Source: Lutibacter sp. Hel_I_33_5
Lineage (GTDB): Bacteria; Bacteroidota; Bacteroidia; Flavobacteriales; Flavobacteriaceae
Reading direction: 5' to 3'
Assembly (NCBI RefSeq): GCF_007827455.1
Contig: NZ_VISM01000001.1
Span: forward strand, 1,217,501 to 1,281,500
Length of the DNA: 64,000 bases
Of the stretch, positions 1-8,586 are shown in pieces. The notes below the pieces were generated by a model that saw only the letters and a list, made by a program, of their open reading frames with translations, was not told the origin of the DNA and did no database searches. Within the stretch, counting starts at the first letter, position 1. Every line of letters begins with the position of its first letter. A program made the position numbers and the translations under genes.

Positions 1-1194
1 TGCTGCTCTTCTCGCTTTGTTAGCCGCTGCAACATATACCATTCTTTTAGCAAATTCATTTTTACCACAAGAGTTTGCACTAGAAGCATACATCCCCGCA
101 ATAAATAAATATGCTTTTCCTAGGTTAGGATTAAATTGTAATGCTTCCATTGCCAATCTTCTTGCCTGTCCTTTTCTACCTTTATCTTTTGCATTCTGAG
201 CAAATTTCAACTTAAATTTAGCTTTCTTAAAAGGATCAGTTTCTAAGTCAAATGCTTTTTGACGCATTGCATCAGCTTCTGATGATTGTCCGTTTTTATC
301 TAAAACTCCAGCTAAGAAACTATATGCATCCGCAGATGGAGAAGCTTCGGCATATGCCTGTGCTAACTCTGCATATAATGGATCTGATTGACATCCTTTA
401 TTGTGCATTCTAGATACTGCTCTTTTCAACCATTGTCCATTCCCTTTATTAGCATCTAAGTCTCTTCTATATAATGGAACTAATCTTTCACAAGTAGCAA
501 TTTCAGATAAAATTCTATCAAACTGCCCTTCAACTGTACCCAAAGCTTTAGAATTTACACTATAAATTCTTTTCTTTCTTTTTTCTGATTTAGATAACGT
601 TTTAGTAGAATCTAATAATGGTACTAACTTTTTAGTATAGTCATCTAATTTTTCCTGAACAGACTCCATTACATCATCATATGTATCAAATACCTTCTGA
701 GGATTTGTATCTTTATTTCTATCAGTTATTCCTTGAAAATATTTGTAAATATTTTTTACACCCATTTTAGTTGGGTCAATTTCATATGCTTTTTGCAATA
801 AGTTAAAAACTTCATCTTTTGAAGCTAATTTATTAGCATCTAAAAAAGTAGCATAATCACTGTGTACTTTTGCAGGATTCTTTTTTGGAAACCATTTTAA
901 TCTTTGATCGTAAATTCTTTTTACAAATTTAAAAGCTTCATCTTTATTGGATGCGTTTTTAAATCTAGCTTTAGCTATTTTATCTCCTTTTTGATAAACA
1001 CTTACATAATTGCTTGCACAATTATCTAAAAGGTAAATAAGGTTAACATAGGCATCATCATATTTCTTTGAACCATAATCCCCATTAAAAAGGTTAGCCT
1101 TTAAAGCACACTGTTGATCTGCCTGTGCATTTGTTTTTGTTGTTGTAGCTACTAATAATATAGCTGCTAATAAAAACGTAACTTTTTTCATCAT
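1..1194 (-). CDS. TPR-repeat secreted protein (C-terminus beyond window)
   Basis: Open from an ATG at 1194 to the window edge with no stop: 398 codons, C-terminus missing. It starts MMKKVTFLLAA and has a signal peptide ending near TNAQ (about residue 24); an ATG at 1191 is equally possible. Paired helices spaced like tetratricopeptide repeats are visible, for example LLQKAYEIDPTKMG, QKAFDLETDP and LAMEALQFNPNLGKAYLF. Two Cys lie in the first 60 residues. It follows the outer-membrane protein gene by 14 bases, so it probably shares the coaX transcript. I recall the same order in other flavobacteria, upstream of an LptC-like gene, but cannot see that here. Its molecular role is unknown; a scaffold role at the envelope is inference. 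Confidence 0.8.
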   Translation of the reverse strand, partial: MMKKVTFLLAAILLVATTTKTNAQADQQCALKANLFNGDYGSKKYDDAYVNLIYLLDNCASNYVSVYQKGDKIAKARFKNASNKDEAFKFVKRIYDQRLKWFPKKNPAKVHSDYATFLDANKLASKDEVFNLLQKAYEIDPTKMGVKNIYKYFQGITDRNKDTNPQKVFDTYDDVMESVQEKLDDYTKKLVPLLDSTKTLSKSEKRKKRIYSVNSKALGTVEGQFDRILSEIATCERLVPLYRRDLDANKGNGQWLKRAVSRMHNKGCQSDPLYAELAQAYAEASPSADAYSFLAGVLDKNGQSSEADAMRQKAFDLETDPFKKAKFKLKFAQNAKDKGRKGQARRLAMEALQFNPNLGKAYLFIAGMYASSANSCGKNEFAKRMVYVAAANKARRAA

Positions 1195-1208
1195 TTATCT
1201 GTTTTTTA

Positions 1209-2510
1209 TTAATCAATCTTTCTTTTCTGGAACCAAGCTTGACCTGAAAAGGCATTTAAGGATAAACTTAACCTAAAATTGAAATAACTTTCTTTAATTA
1301 AATTATTGTTAGTAGTTCCTTTCTGCCCATATTCAAAACCAATATTCAAATTAGACAACTTGTTTCCCAGTGGTAGACCTAATCCAAAAGACATGCCAAA
1401 GTCGTTTATGGTCTCAAAATTATTTCCTGTCCCAGTACCATCTATCTGTAAACCAGTCTTTTCAAAACGTAATCCTGTTCTATAAGTAACTCTTTTCCAA
1501 TAGCCGTTAATTGCATTTACTCTAGGAATATAAAAACCACCTAAAGAAAACCTAGTTGAATTTTCATATGAAAATGAATTTGTAGTGTTATTTAAAAAAC
1601 CAGCAAATTGCAATGCATCTCTAGATTTATATTCCAATCCTGCATACCATTTATTTTCTACACCAATTCCACCTCCTATAGTTGTTTCAAGAGGTAATTT
1701 ATAAAACCCAGAAATTGTTCCTGAAGAAATTGTATCTCTTGGAATTTCTGCACCAGTTACACCAAGTGTTAGTGAATATAAATTTTCTTCACCATTTGCT
1801 GAAATGTCTGTTCCTAATTTATAGGAAGCTCCAAATCCTAAATCAACTTTATTTTTTAATTTCTTTTTGTACAAAGCACCTAATTTCACAGAACCTCCTC
1901 TAGTAATAATATCTTCACTGTGTTTGGAAGCCAAGGTTACATTTATTCTTCTGTTAAGCACACTATTTTCGAGCCTCCCAAAAGAATAATCGGCTTCAAT
2001 CCCTAAAGAGAAATCTTTAAAAACTTTGATTCCAAAACTTCCATACAATCTATTGACACCCCCATTTCCAGAAAATCTGGTTATTTCTATGGCATCTCCA
2101 TTTGCATCTGTAATTTGGTTCGTTAACGAATAACCAACAGATGATATTGGTTGTAAACCAACTACAAATCCTGCTTTCTGACCAATTGGAAATCCAAAAC
2201 TAATATAATTTAAACTTGTTGAGTTTGATGTTTGTGCACCAGAAGCATCTTCTATTGTTAATCTATTATTTAAGATTCCAAAAGAATAAGTAGTTAATCT
2301 TAAATGCGCATTGGCTGCTGGATTTGTAAAGTTTAAATAGTATCCACTTGCAAAAGCAACCCCTATACCTCCCATGGAAGCCTGCTCAACAGTTTTGGGA
2401 CTAAACTCTTGTCCTATTCCGAAAAAAGAATATGGTGACGAATTTGTTCTTTGTGCTGTTAGTAATGTTGCGGTTAGTAGTAAAAATATCAGTAAAACCC
2501 TTCTAATCAT
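1209..2510 (-). CDS. Outer-membrane beta-barrel protein, OmpP1/FadL-like
   Basis: A 433-residue protein with a signal peptide (cleaved near LLTAQ, residue 20). A PYSFFGIGQE segment and the FANPAAN-like stretch FTNPAAN follow, which are typical of OmpP1/FadL-type barrels in Bacteroidota. The rest alternates short polar and aromatic strands (e.g. WYAGLEYKSRDALQFAGF, TYRTGLRFEKTGLQ, NFRLSLSLN), as expected for a barrel of 12 or more strands. Its ATG overlaps the coaX stop by four bases (2507-2510), so translation is probably coupled. The substrate cannot be read from the sequence. Assignment to the FadL superfamily is by pattern only; a PorV-like barrel is an alternative. Confidence 0.65.
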   Translation of the reverse strand: MIRRVLLIFLLLTATLLTAQRTNSSPYSFFGIGQEFSPKTVEQASMGGIGVAFASGYYLNFTNPAANAHLRLTTYSFGILNNRLTIEDASGAQTSNSTSLNYISFGFPIGQKAGFVVGLQPISSVGYSLTNQITDANGDAIEITRFSGNGGVNRLYGSFGIKVFKDFSLGIEADYSFGRLENSVLNRRINVTLASKHSEDIITRGGSVKLGALYKKKLKNKVDLGFGASYKLGTDISANGEENLYSLTLGVTGAEIPRDTISSGTISGFYKLPLETTIGGGIGVENKWYAGLEYKSRDALQFAGFLNNTTNSFSYENSTRFSLGGFYIPRVNAINGYWKRVTYRTGLRFEKTGLQIDGTGTGNNFETINDFGMSFGLGLPLGNKLSNLNIGFEYGQKGTTNNNLIKESYFNFRLSLSLNAFSGQAWFQKRKID

Positions 2511-3235
2511 TCCTCTTTATTATATATCAATAATGTATTTAAACCCTCTAGTAGAAAATTTTGATTGGCAAATATGCTACTTTTTAATTGTTTAGCCAAG
2601 AAATTTGTATCTCCACCTGTTAAAACTACTGTTAAATCTGTATATTTTTCTTTATACTGAGAAATTACACCTTCAATTTCTTTTATAACCCCATTTACAA
2701 TACCAGAATTCATACTTTCATTCGTAGAATTTCCAATGAAGTTATCAGGTATCTTTTTTTCAATTAATGGTAATTTTCCAGTAAAATTATGCAATGCTTT
2801 ATACCTCATTTCTACACCTGGTGAAATTGCCCCGCCTAAATATTCTTTTTTATTATTTACAAAATCAAACGTGATACAAGTTCCAGCATCAATAACCAGC
2901 ACATTTTTATTCCTATATTTATGTATTACTCCAGATGCTAATGCTATTCTATCAACTCCTAAAGTTTGTGGAGTTTTGTATAAATTTTTAAAAGGTACTT
3001 TAGTTTTTGACGAAACTAGCAAGGTATCTGCTAAAATCGATATCCTTTTTAACTTATAATCACTAATTTTTGCAACCGAAGACACTATAATTGAAGTAAT
3101 ATTTCTTTTTTTTACAATTTTTTTTATTTCAGAAACAATTCTTGATGTATCCAAAATAAAAAGCTCCACTAAAGTATCTTGCTTAAAGACAGCTGCTTTA
3201 ACTCTAGTATTTCCTACATCAATAATTAAATTCAT
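2507..3235 (-). CDS. coaX: Type III pantothenate kinase
   Basis: Phosphorylates pantothenate in the first step of coenzyme A synthesis. The 242-residue length is normal for CoaX. The ASKHA-fold landmarks are all present: DVGNTRVKAAVF at the N-terminus (phosphate loop, catalytic Asp), GVDRIALASG near residue 98, VIDAGTCITFDFV near 117 and LGGAISPG near 134. It heads a three-gene minus-strand operon with the barrel and TPR genes (four-base overlap with the next gene). A TAnnTTTG element lies 22 bases upstream of the ATG. CoaX, unlike type II kinases, is not expected to be inhibited by CoA (family knowledge). Confidence 0.95.
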   Translation of the reverse strand: MNLIIDVGNTRVKAAVFKQDTLVELFILDTSRIVSEIKKIVKKRNITSIIVSSVAKISDYKLKRISILADTLLVSSKTKVPFKNLYKTPQTLGVDRIALASGVIHKYRNKNVLVIDAGTCITFDFVNNKKEYLGGAISPGVEMRYKALHNFTGKLPLIEKKIPDNFIGNSTNESMNSGIVNGVIKEIEGVISQYKEKYTDLTVVLTGGDTNFLAKQLKSSIFANQNFLLEGLNTLLIYNKEE

Positions 3236-3256
3236 TAAATTGTTTTAATCTGATTT

Positions 3257-3264
3257 CAAAAATA
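3257..3264 (-). promoter_or_regulatory. -7 element for the coaX operon
   Basis: On the minus strand this reads TATTTTTG, an exact match to the Bacteroidota -7 consensus TAnnTTTG, 22 bases before the coaX ATG. No clear -33 TTTG is found at 19-20 bases upstream, so the assignment rests on one element. Confidence 0.45.
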
Positions 3265-3285
3265 CAATAGATTTTTTAATTTTTA

Positions 3286-3317
3286 TTTGGCACATGTAAA
3301 AAACCCGTTTATATTTG
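3286..3317 (+). promoter_or_regulatory. Promoter of tRNA-Phe
   Basis: TTTG at 3286-3289, a 20-base spacer, then TATATTTG at 3310-3317. This is a full match to the Bacteroidota sigma-A consensus. Transcription should begin near 3324, ten bases before the mature tRNA 5' end. It is back to back with the coaX promoter. Confidence 0.75.
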
Positions 3318-3333
3318 CATCCGCTAAAGCGAT

Positions 3334-3406
3334 GGTACCTTAGCTCAGTTGGTAGAGCAAAGGACTGAAAATCCTTGTGTCCCTGGTTCGATTCCTGGAG
3401 GTACCA
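3334..3406 (+). tRNA. tRNA-Phe (anticodon GAA)
   Basis: A 73-base cloverleaf. The acceptor stem GGTACCT pairs with AGGTACC, the D arm is GCTC...GAGC, the anticodon stem AAGGA/TCCTT holds loop CTGAAAA with anticodon GAA at 3367-3369, and the T arm is CCTGG-TTCGATT-CCTGG. The discriminator base is A3406. CCA is not encoded in full (bases after it are CAAA). A strong hairpin follows directly. Confidence 0.97.
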
Positions 3407-3409
3407 CAA

Positions 3410-3441
3410 AAAATCCCAAGCAATTTGCTTGGGATTTTTGT
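3410..3441. terminator. Bidirectional terminator between tRNA-Phe and the pseudouridine synthase gene
   Basis: The perfect stem AAATCCCAAGC/GCTTGGGATTT has a short AATTT loop, an A run on the left and a T run on the right. It can therefore end tRNA-Phe transcription rightward and the minus-strand synthase transcript leftward. Confidence 0.85.
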
Positions 3442-3443
3442 TT

Positions 3444-4274
3444 TTACAAATTCTGTAAATTAATGGTTTCTTGAGATGTTAACTCTCGCCATCTACCTCT
3501 TGGTAAATTCTTCTTGGTTAACTCTGCAAAAACAACTCTATCTAGTTTTACTACTTTATATCCAATATGCTCAAATATTTTACGAACGATTCTATTTCTT
3601 CCTGAATGTATTTCTATCCCAACTTCTGTTTTCTTTTCACCTTCTACATAAGAAACTGCATCAATAAATACTTTTTTACCTCCAATAACTACATCACCTC
3701 TTAATTTATCTAAATCTTTCATATCAAGTTTTCTATCTAAAGATGCGTGATATAATTTACGAATAACATGTTTTGGATGTGTTAATTTTTTAGCTAATTC
3801 ACCATCATTAGTAAATAACAGCAAACCTGTTGTCATTCTATCTAATCTCCCTACAGGATAAATACGCTCAGAAGTTGCATTAGCCACTAAATCCATTACT
3901 GTTTTCCTACCTCGTTCATCATCCATGGTAGTAATATAATTTTTAGGTTTGTTTAATAAAACGTAACGCTTTTTTTCGATAGAAAGTAAAGTTCCATCAA
4001 AGCGAACTTCATCGCCAGGCTGAACTTTATAACCCATTTCTGTAACTAATTTCCCGTTTACAGCAACACTTCCATGCTCAATATATGTATCAGCTTCACG
4101 CCTAGAGCAAACTCCTGAATTAGCAATGTATTTATTTAAACGAATTCCTGAAGTATCGCTTTTTGGAGCCCCAGATTGTTTTTTCTTAAAAGGTTTTTGA
4201 AATCTTTTTTTATTCTGAGGAGTGCTGTTTTTGCCAGCTTGTCGTCCTCTCGACGAGTTTTTATTTGAATCCAT
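3444..4274 (-). CDS. rRNA pseudouridine synthase, RsuA/RluB family
   Basis: Converts a specific uridine in ribosomal RNA to pseudouridine. A basic, low-complexity N-terminus (about residues 1-42, rich in K, R and Q) is followed by an S4 RNA-binding domain (IRLNKYIANSGVCSRREAD, about 44-90). The catalytic domain carries GRLDRMTTGLLLFTNDGE, where the Asp is the conserved nucleophile. GRNRIVRKIFEHIGY near the C-terminus is the family's second signature. At 276 residues it is about normal plus the basic extension. RluB (23S) is the more likely subgroup, but RsuA-, RluE- and RluF-type proteins cannot be separated here by eye. Confidence 0.9.
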   Translation of the reverse strand: MDSNKNSSRGRQAGKNSTPQNKKRFQKPFKKKQSGAPKSDTSGIRLNKYIANSGVCSRREADTYIEHGSVAVNGKLVTEMGYKVQPGDEVRFDGTLLSIEKKRYVLLNKPKNYITTMDDERGRKTVMDLVANATSERIYPVGRLDRMTTGLLLFTNDGELAKKLTHPKHVIRKLYHASLDRKLDMKDLDKLRGDVVIGGKKVFIDAVSYVEGEKKTEVGIEIHSGRNRIVRKIFEHIGYKVVKLDRVVFAELTKKNLPRGRWRELTSQETINLQNL

Positions 4275-4321
4275 TTTTTGATTTTAAAATGCCCGCAAAT
4301 TTACAGTTAAATATTTGATTT

Positions 4322-5239
4322 CTAGTTTAATTTATCAATCACTTTTTCTACAATTAAACTTGTATCGATAAAAAGTAATGATAAAACACCAATAACTAAA
4401 AGAAACTTTAGAACATTATGTAGAAAACCGTATTGTTTCCTTTTAGTAGAAACCCATAAATAGATTCCCACAAAAATCAATATCAATAGAGCAAAATAGA
4501 AATAATATTTCATCAAACTTATAGCTGGATAACTAAATAATATTACAATAGGAATTACCGTTAAAAACAATAAGAATATTGAAACTTGTTTTGTTCTTTT
4601 TTCTCCGTACGCTACTGGAAAGGTTTTATAATTATTTATTATAGCTCCTTTTATATTTTCTAATTCTTTAATTAATTCACGCACCATAATCACTAAAAAA
4701 AGAAAAATTGCGTGCACAAATATGATTTTAGAAAAGTTTTTAAAGTAAATAAAAACTGCAAAAAATGGTAACATCATTAAAATTGTTGCTGAAAAAATTC
4801 CTGTAAAAGGGAATCGTTTCAATTTATGGGAGTAGAACCAAATTCCGAATATATATATTGAGAAAAACAAAGCAACACGCCAAGAAACTAAAAATCCAAT
4901 ACTAACACCTACAATATTTAAAAAGAAATAAATAGACAGTTTTGTTGATTGTTTTATATAACTATCTATCCCCGTTTTTAAAGGCCTATTAATAGTATCT
5001 GCTTTAGAATCGTAAAAATTATTGATAATATAACCAGCAGCAACCACAAAAACTGAGGCTAAAACAATATAAAATAAATGACTATCTAAAATTACAGCTC
5101 TGGGTGATTTTTTGGGAGAGAAAATAAATATAGCTGCTAAGTATTGAGCAGCAACCAATACCAAAATATTGTACCCTCTTATAACCGATAAAAAACTGAA
5201 TAGTTTATATAATAATACAATTGGTTTAGTAGTAGCCAT
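4322..5239 (-). CDS. UbiA-family prenyltransferase
   Basis: Integral membrane enzyme that transfers a prenyl chain to an acceptor. The first Asp-rich motif NNFYDSKADTINRP (about residues 67-80) is the Mg-diphosphate site of UbiA proteins. The second, usually DxxD-like, is less clear (ELIKELENIKGA). About eight or nine hydrophobic helices are visible over 305 residues. It follows mevalonate kinase by ten bases on the same strand, which suits use of mevalonate-derived prenyl diphosphate. Databases often label such flavobacterial proteins geranylgeranylglycerol-phosphate geranylgeranyltransferase. I regard the acceptor as undetermined. Confidence 0.85.
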   Translation of the reverse strand: MATTKPIVLLYKLFSFLSVIRGYNILVLVAAQYLAAIFIFSPKKSPRAVILDSHLFYIVLASVFVVAAGYIINNFYDSKADTINRPLKTGIDSYIKQSTKLSIYFFLNIVGVSIGFLVSWRVALFFSIYIFGIWFYSHKLKRFPFTGIFSATILMMLPFFAVFIYFKNFSKIIFVHAIFLFLVIMVRELIKELENIKGAIINNYKTFPVAYGEKRTKQVSIFLLFLTVIPIVILFSYPAISLMKYYFYFALLILIFVGIYLWVSTKRKQYGFLHNVLKFLLVIGVLSLLFIDTSLIVEKVIDKLN

Positions 5240-5249
5240 AGTAGTAGCA

Positions 5250-6179
5250 CTAAAATCTATACACCAACTCTAATTTGTAGTCTTTTAAACTTTCTTGGGC
5301 TTTTTGATAGTCTTGGGCAAATCCTAAAATATAACCACCACCACCTGATCCGCAAAGTTTTAAGTAATAATCGTTTGTTGCAATTCCTTTTTCCCAAACT
5401 TTATGAAAAGCTGTTGGAATCATCGGTTTAAAATTAGTTAAAACTACTTTAGAAAGGTTTTTAACATTCCCGAATAACGATTTAATGTTTCCATGTAAAA
5501 AATCATCGATACAAGCATCTGTATGTTTAACAAATTCTTCATTCAACATTTTTTTGAACCCTTCATTTTTCATCTTATTCATAAAGATGTTAACCATAGG
5601 TTCTGTTTCACCAACTTGCTCTGAATCTAATAAGAAGACTGCTCCTTTCCCTTCTTTTTGTGAAGGAATTCCAGCAGGCTCAATATTTTCTTTAGAGTTG
5701 ATTAAAATTGGTAAACTTAAATATGAGTTTAATGGATCTAAACCAGAACTTTTTCCGTGAAAGAATGATTCCATTAAAGAAAATATAGCTTTTAACTTTA
5801 ATAATTTATCGCGAGTTAAATTTTCTAAAACAGTAATTTTATCGCTTGCATATCGATCATAAATTGATGCCACTAAAGCACCAGAACTTCCAACACCATA
5901 ACCTTGTGGAATAGAAGAATCGAAATACATCCCGTTATCAATATCTGCCTTTAATGTTTCTAAGTCAAAAGAAACTAAATCAGTATCTATGTCAACTAAG
6001 TAGTTATATAAAGCCAGTAAGTTTTTATTTGATTGTAAATATTCTTCTGATGAATTTTCAGAAGTTTTTAAAGCTCCTTTATAAGAGTTAAAAGGTATTG
6101 CTAGTCCTTTAGAATCCTTAATAATGCCATATTCTCCAAAGAGCAATATTTTAGCATAAAATAATGGTCCTTTCATCAA
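5250..6179 (-). CDS. Mevalonate kinase (GHMP superfamily)
   Basis: Expected to phosphorylate mevalonate with ATP. It opens with a lysine and GEYGII near residues 10-19 (motif 1 of GHMP kinases). Motif 2 is GYGVGSSGALVASIYDR (about residues 93-109), SSGLDPLNSYLSLP follows the usual active-site region, and LCGSGGGGYILGF near residue 276 is motif 3. At 309 residues it is of normal size. Adjacent genes are UbiA (10 bases downstream) and, across one MORN gene, mvaD, which supports the mevalonate assignment over other GHMP substrates. The start MMK allows either Met. Confidence 0.85.
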   Translation of the reverse strand: MMKGPLFYAKILLFGEYGIIKDSKGLAIPFNSYKGALKTSENSSEEYLQSNKNLLALYNYLVDIDTDLVSFDLETLKADIDNGMYFDSSIPQGYGVGSSGALVASIYDRYASDKITVLENLTRDKLLKLKAIFSLMESFFHGKSSGLDPLNSYLSLPILINSKENIEPAGIPSQKEGKGAVFLLDSEQVGETEPMVNIFMNKMKNEGFKKMLNEEFVKHTDACIDDFLHGNIKSLFGNVKNLSKVVLTNFKPMIPTAFHKVWEKGIATNDYYLKLCGSGGGGYILGFAQDYQKAQESLKDYKLELVYRF

Positions 6180-6236
6180 CTTTTTGATTTTTCTTTAGTA
6201 CAAAAATACAATTTATAGCGCATACTATTCAGATTC

Positions 6237-6728
6237 CTATTCATTTTTATAAAAAGTTTTCCAAACACCAACTTTTTCGCCATCCTTATATTTTCCTTTA
6301 ATTTTAATTTTTCCGCTTTTATAAAACTCTTTCCAAATTCCTGCGCGCATGCCTTTATTATATTTCCCTTGCTCCTTTACTTCGCCACTTTCATAATAGA
6401 CTTCACGCTTTCCATGTAACCTTCCTTTTTCGTAACGGACCTTTTGGTACGGGTTTCCATTCGTATGAAAATACATCACTACACCCTCATATTCTTCTTT
6501 CAAAGGAGTATTAACAGAACTAAAACCTTCCATTTGTTTTACACCGTTTTTGTAAAAATCTACAATCCAAAATCCATTTCCTTTCTTAGCTGGAATTGGT
6601 CTATAATATGTTGCTTTTTGTTTGGATGTAATATTCCAATTGCTATCAAACCAAACGGTTTCTTGAGCGTTTATTGAGGAAGTTAAAAACCCAACAAACA
6701 TTATAATAACTAATGTTGAAGTTTTCAT
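6237..6728 (-). CDS. MORN/YwqK-repeat secreted protein
   Basis: I chose the ATG at 6728 (MKTSTLVIIMF) because it gives a clean signal peptide cleaved at SINAQ. A longer frame to 6782 would overlap mvaD and lacks a signal. The 163-residue product contains consecutive MORN-like units of the YwqK type: YFHTNGNPYQKVRYEKGRL, YYESGEVKEQGKYNKG and FYKSGKIKIKGKYKDG. Such proteins are often labelled YwqK antitoxin by similarity to Bacillus, but nothing here shows a toxin partner. It sits between two mevalonate genes with no evident functional link. Function unknown. Confidence 0.8.
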   Translation of the reverse strand: MKTSTLVIIMFVGFLTSSINAQETVWFDSNWNITSKQKATYYRPIPAKKGNGFWIVDFYKNGVKQMEGFSSVNTPLKEEYEGVVMYFHTNGNPYQKVRYEKGRLHGKREVYYESGEVKEQGKYNKGMRAGIWKEFYKSGKIKIKGKYKDGEKVGVWKTFYKNE

Positions 6729-6747
6729 TTTTTGTTGATTTAAGATT

Positions 6748-7842
6748 CTAAAGCTTTTTTGCTCCCAACCCTGTGTTATCACAAATATACTGATTTTTTT
6801 GGCAATGCTTAGAAAGCACTCTTTCTATAAAGGTTTCGACAGCTTTTTTCTCATCTAAAGGATACAATACATGCACATTTGCACCAGCATCTAATGTAAA
6901 ACATATATTACTTTTATGTTCTTCTCTATATTGCCAAATTTTATTAATAATTTCCAAAGTATTCGGTTTCATTAAAATAAAATACGGGTTACTTGCCAAC
7001 ATCATTGCATGCAGTGTTAAAGCTTCACTTTCTACAAGATTTATAAATTCTTTTATCTCGCCGTTTTGTAGAATTTCTGATAGTTTCTCTAAATTCTCAT
7101 TCGCTTGTTTAAATCGATTTTCTGCATAAGGGTGATTATGCATTAACTGATGTCCAACGGTTGAAGAAACTTGCTTCTCCCCTTTATCAACTAATAAAAT
7201 AGTGTCTTGATAATTTTCAAAAATTGAATGTACTTTATGTGGAAATTTAACACCAAATAAATCCGAGCTTCCTTCTATTGCTGGGTGATTTCCCCAAACA
7301 ACTAATGGCCCTTCTACACTTCTACTAGCACTACCTGAACCTAGTCTCGCTAAAAATGATGCTTTTTTATTGATAAACTCAGCTGTTAATTCAGAATTTA
7401 ATTCCTTTTCCAAACTCAATAAACACATAGCTATTGCAGATAATCCGCTTGCAGAAGAAGCAATTCCACTACTATGCGGAAAAGAATTTTCTGACTCAAT
7501 AGTCATTCTGTATTCAAAAATATACGGACAATACGCTTTTATTCGTTCAAAAAACTGTGCGATTTTAGGTTTAAACTCTTCTTTCTTTTTTCCTTCAAAA
7601 AACAATTCGAATTGAGGTGTAAATCTTTCGACTTCACTCAAAATGACATTCTTTTCAAACTGAATACTTGTTATCGTATGACAATTGTTTAATGTAAAAC
7701 TAATAGATGCGTTTTTTGGAATTTGAGGATCGCTTTTCCCCCAATATTTAACCAATGCAATATTACTTGGAGTTTGCCAAGTAACTTTAAAATTATCAAT
7801 AGATTTTGAAAATGAATTCGGAATAAATTGTGCTGTATTCAA
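6748..7842 (-). CDS. mvaD: Diphosphomevalonate decarboxylase
   Basis: Converts mevalonate 5-diphosphate to isopentenyl diphosphate with ATP. NIALVKYWGKSD (about residues 27-38) is the family N-terminal signature. SSGIASSASGLSAIAMC is the phosphate-binding loop, GSGSASRSVEGPLVVWG carries the conserved Arg, and TLDAGANVHVLYP carries the catalytic Asp. At 364 residues it is slightly longer than usual. Residues 65-74 (NVILSEVERF) are encoded by a copy of a palindromic repeat found elsewhere between genes in this window, inserted in frame in a surface-loop region. Catalytic motifs are intact, so the gene is probably functional. Confidence 0.93.
   Translation of the reverse strand: MNTAQFIPNSFSKSIDNFKVTWQTPSNIALVKYWGKSDPQIPKNASISFTLNNCHTITSIQFEKNVILSEVERFTPQFELFFEGKKKEEFKPKIAQFFERIKAYCPYIFEYRMTIESENSFPHSSGIASSASGLSAIAMCLLSLEKELNSELTAEFINKKASFLARLGSGSASRSVEGPLVVWGNHPAIEGSSDLFGVKFPHKVHSIFENYQDTILLVDKGEKQVSSTVGHQLMHNHPYAENRFKQANENLEKLSEILQNGEIKEFINLVESEALTLHAMMLASNPYFILMKPNTLEIINKIWQYREEHKSNICFTLDAGANVHVLYPLDEKKAVETFIERVLSKHCQKNQYICDNTGLGAKKL
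7624..7651 (-). repeat. Palindromic repeat copy inside mvaD coding sequence
   Basis: TTTCGACTTCACTCAAAATGACA is a degenerate copy of the CTCGACTGCGCTCGAGGTGACA repeat seen at 15426, 16496 and 61528. It is read in frame and encodes NVILSEVERF. Compared with the intergenic copies it has drifted in several bases. Confidence 0.7.
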
Positions 7843-7875
7843 CGTATAAATTTTGGGGTAAAGATAAAATTTACA

Positions 7876-8586
7876 CTACACTTTTGCTAATTTTTGTAAA
7901 ACCGTTTCTTTATAACTTCTACTTATTGGTATTGCTTTTTTTCCAACTTCAATAAATTCGTTTGTGTAAGAGGTGATTTCTTGTAATGAAACAATATAGG
8001 ATCGATGAATTCTTAAGAACTCTTTTGCCGGTAATTTTTCATCAATATTTGTTATGGTTTCTCTTGTAACAATTGAAGTATCATTTGTAATAACCTTAAC
8101 ATAATCGCCTAGACTTTCTATATATTTAATTTGATTAAAATTGATTTTCACCATCTTTCTCTCTGATCTTACAAACATAAAATCCGAAGAAGTTTCTTGC
8201 TCATTTTTTTCAACTTTTACAATTTGATGTGTATCAAAAACTTTCTGAACCGCTTCTAAAAATCGATCGAAAGCAATCGGTTTTAATAAATAATCAACTA
8301 CATTTAAGTTAAATCCATCTACAGCATAATCTCTATAGGCAGTTGTAAAAATTATCTTCGCCTTTTTATTAATAATTTTAGCCAAACTTAGCCCTGTGAT
8401 TTCTGGCATATTAATATCTAAGAAAAATAAATCTACTTCTTGATTCTGCATAAAAATCATTGCTTCAGAAGCATTTTTACAACTTTTTATCAACTCTAAA
8501 TTTGGTGTTTTTTCTATATATGACGTAATGATTTCTCTTGCCATTGGCTCATCATCTACAATAACACAACGTACTTTTTTAGACAT
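7876..8586 (-). CDS. LytTR-family response regulator
   Basis: DNA-binding regulator of 236 residues. The N-terminal receiver has acidic residues in VIVDDEPMA, phospho-acceptor Asp in DLFFLDINMPEITG (about residue 54) and the conserved Lys in YLLKPIAFDRF. The C-terminal LytTR domain has typical segments (IKYIESLGDYVKV, FLRIHRSYIVSL, IPISRSYKE). It overlaps the upstream sensor-kinase gene by eight bases, so the two form a translationally coupled pair. Targets are unknown; no LytTR-type direct repeat was found nearby by eye. Confidence 0.92.
   Translation of the reverse strand: MSKKVRCVIVDDEPMAREIITSYIEKTPNLELIKSCKNASEAMIFMQNQEVDLFFLDINMPEITGLSLAKIINKKAKIIFTTAYRDYAVDGFNLNVVDYLLKPIAFDRFLEAVQKVFDTHQIVKVEKNEQETSSDFMFVRSERKMVKINFNQIKYIESLGDYVKVITNDTSIVTRETITNIDEKLPAKEFLRIHRSYIVSLQEITSYTNEFIEVGKKAIPISRSYKETVLQKLAKV

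Noticed and set aside
6237..6728. Toxin-antitoxin locus based on YwqK similarity
   Set aside because: No toxin-like partner gene is adjacent; neighbours are mevalonate pathway genes.
6729..6782. Upstream extension of the MORN-repeat gene
   Set aside because: Overlaps the coding end of mvaD and hides the signal peptide that starts at 6728.
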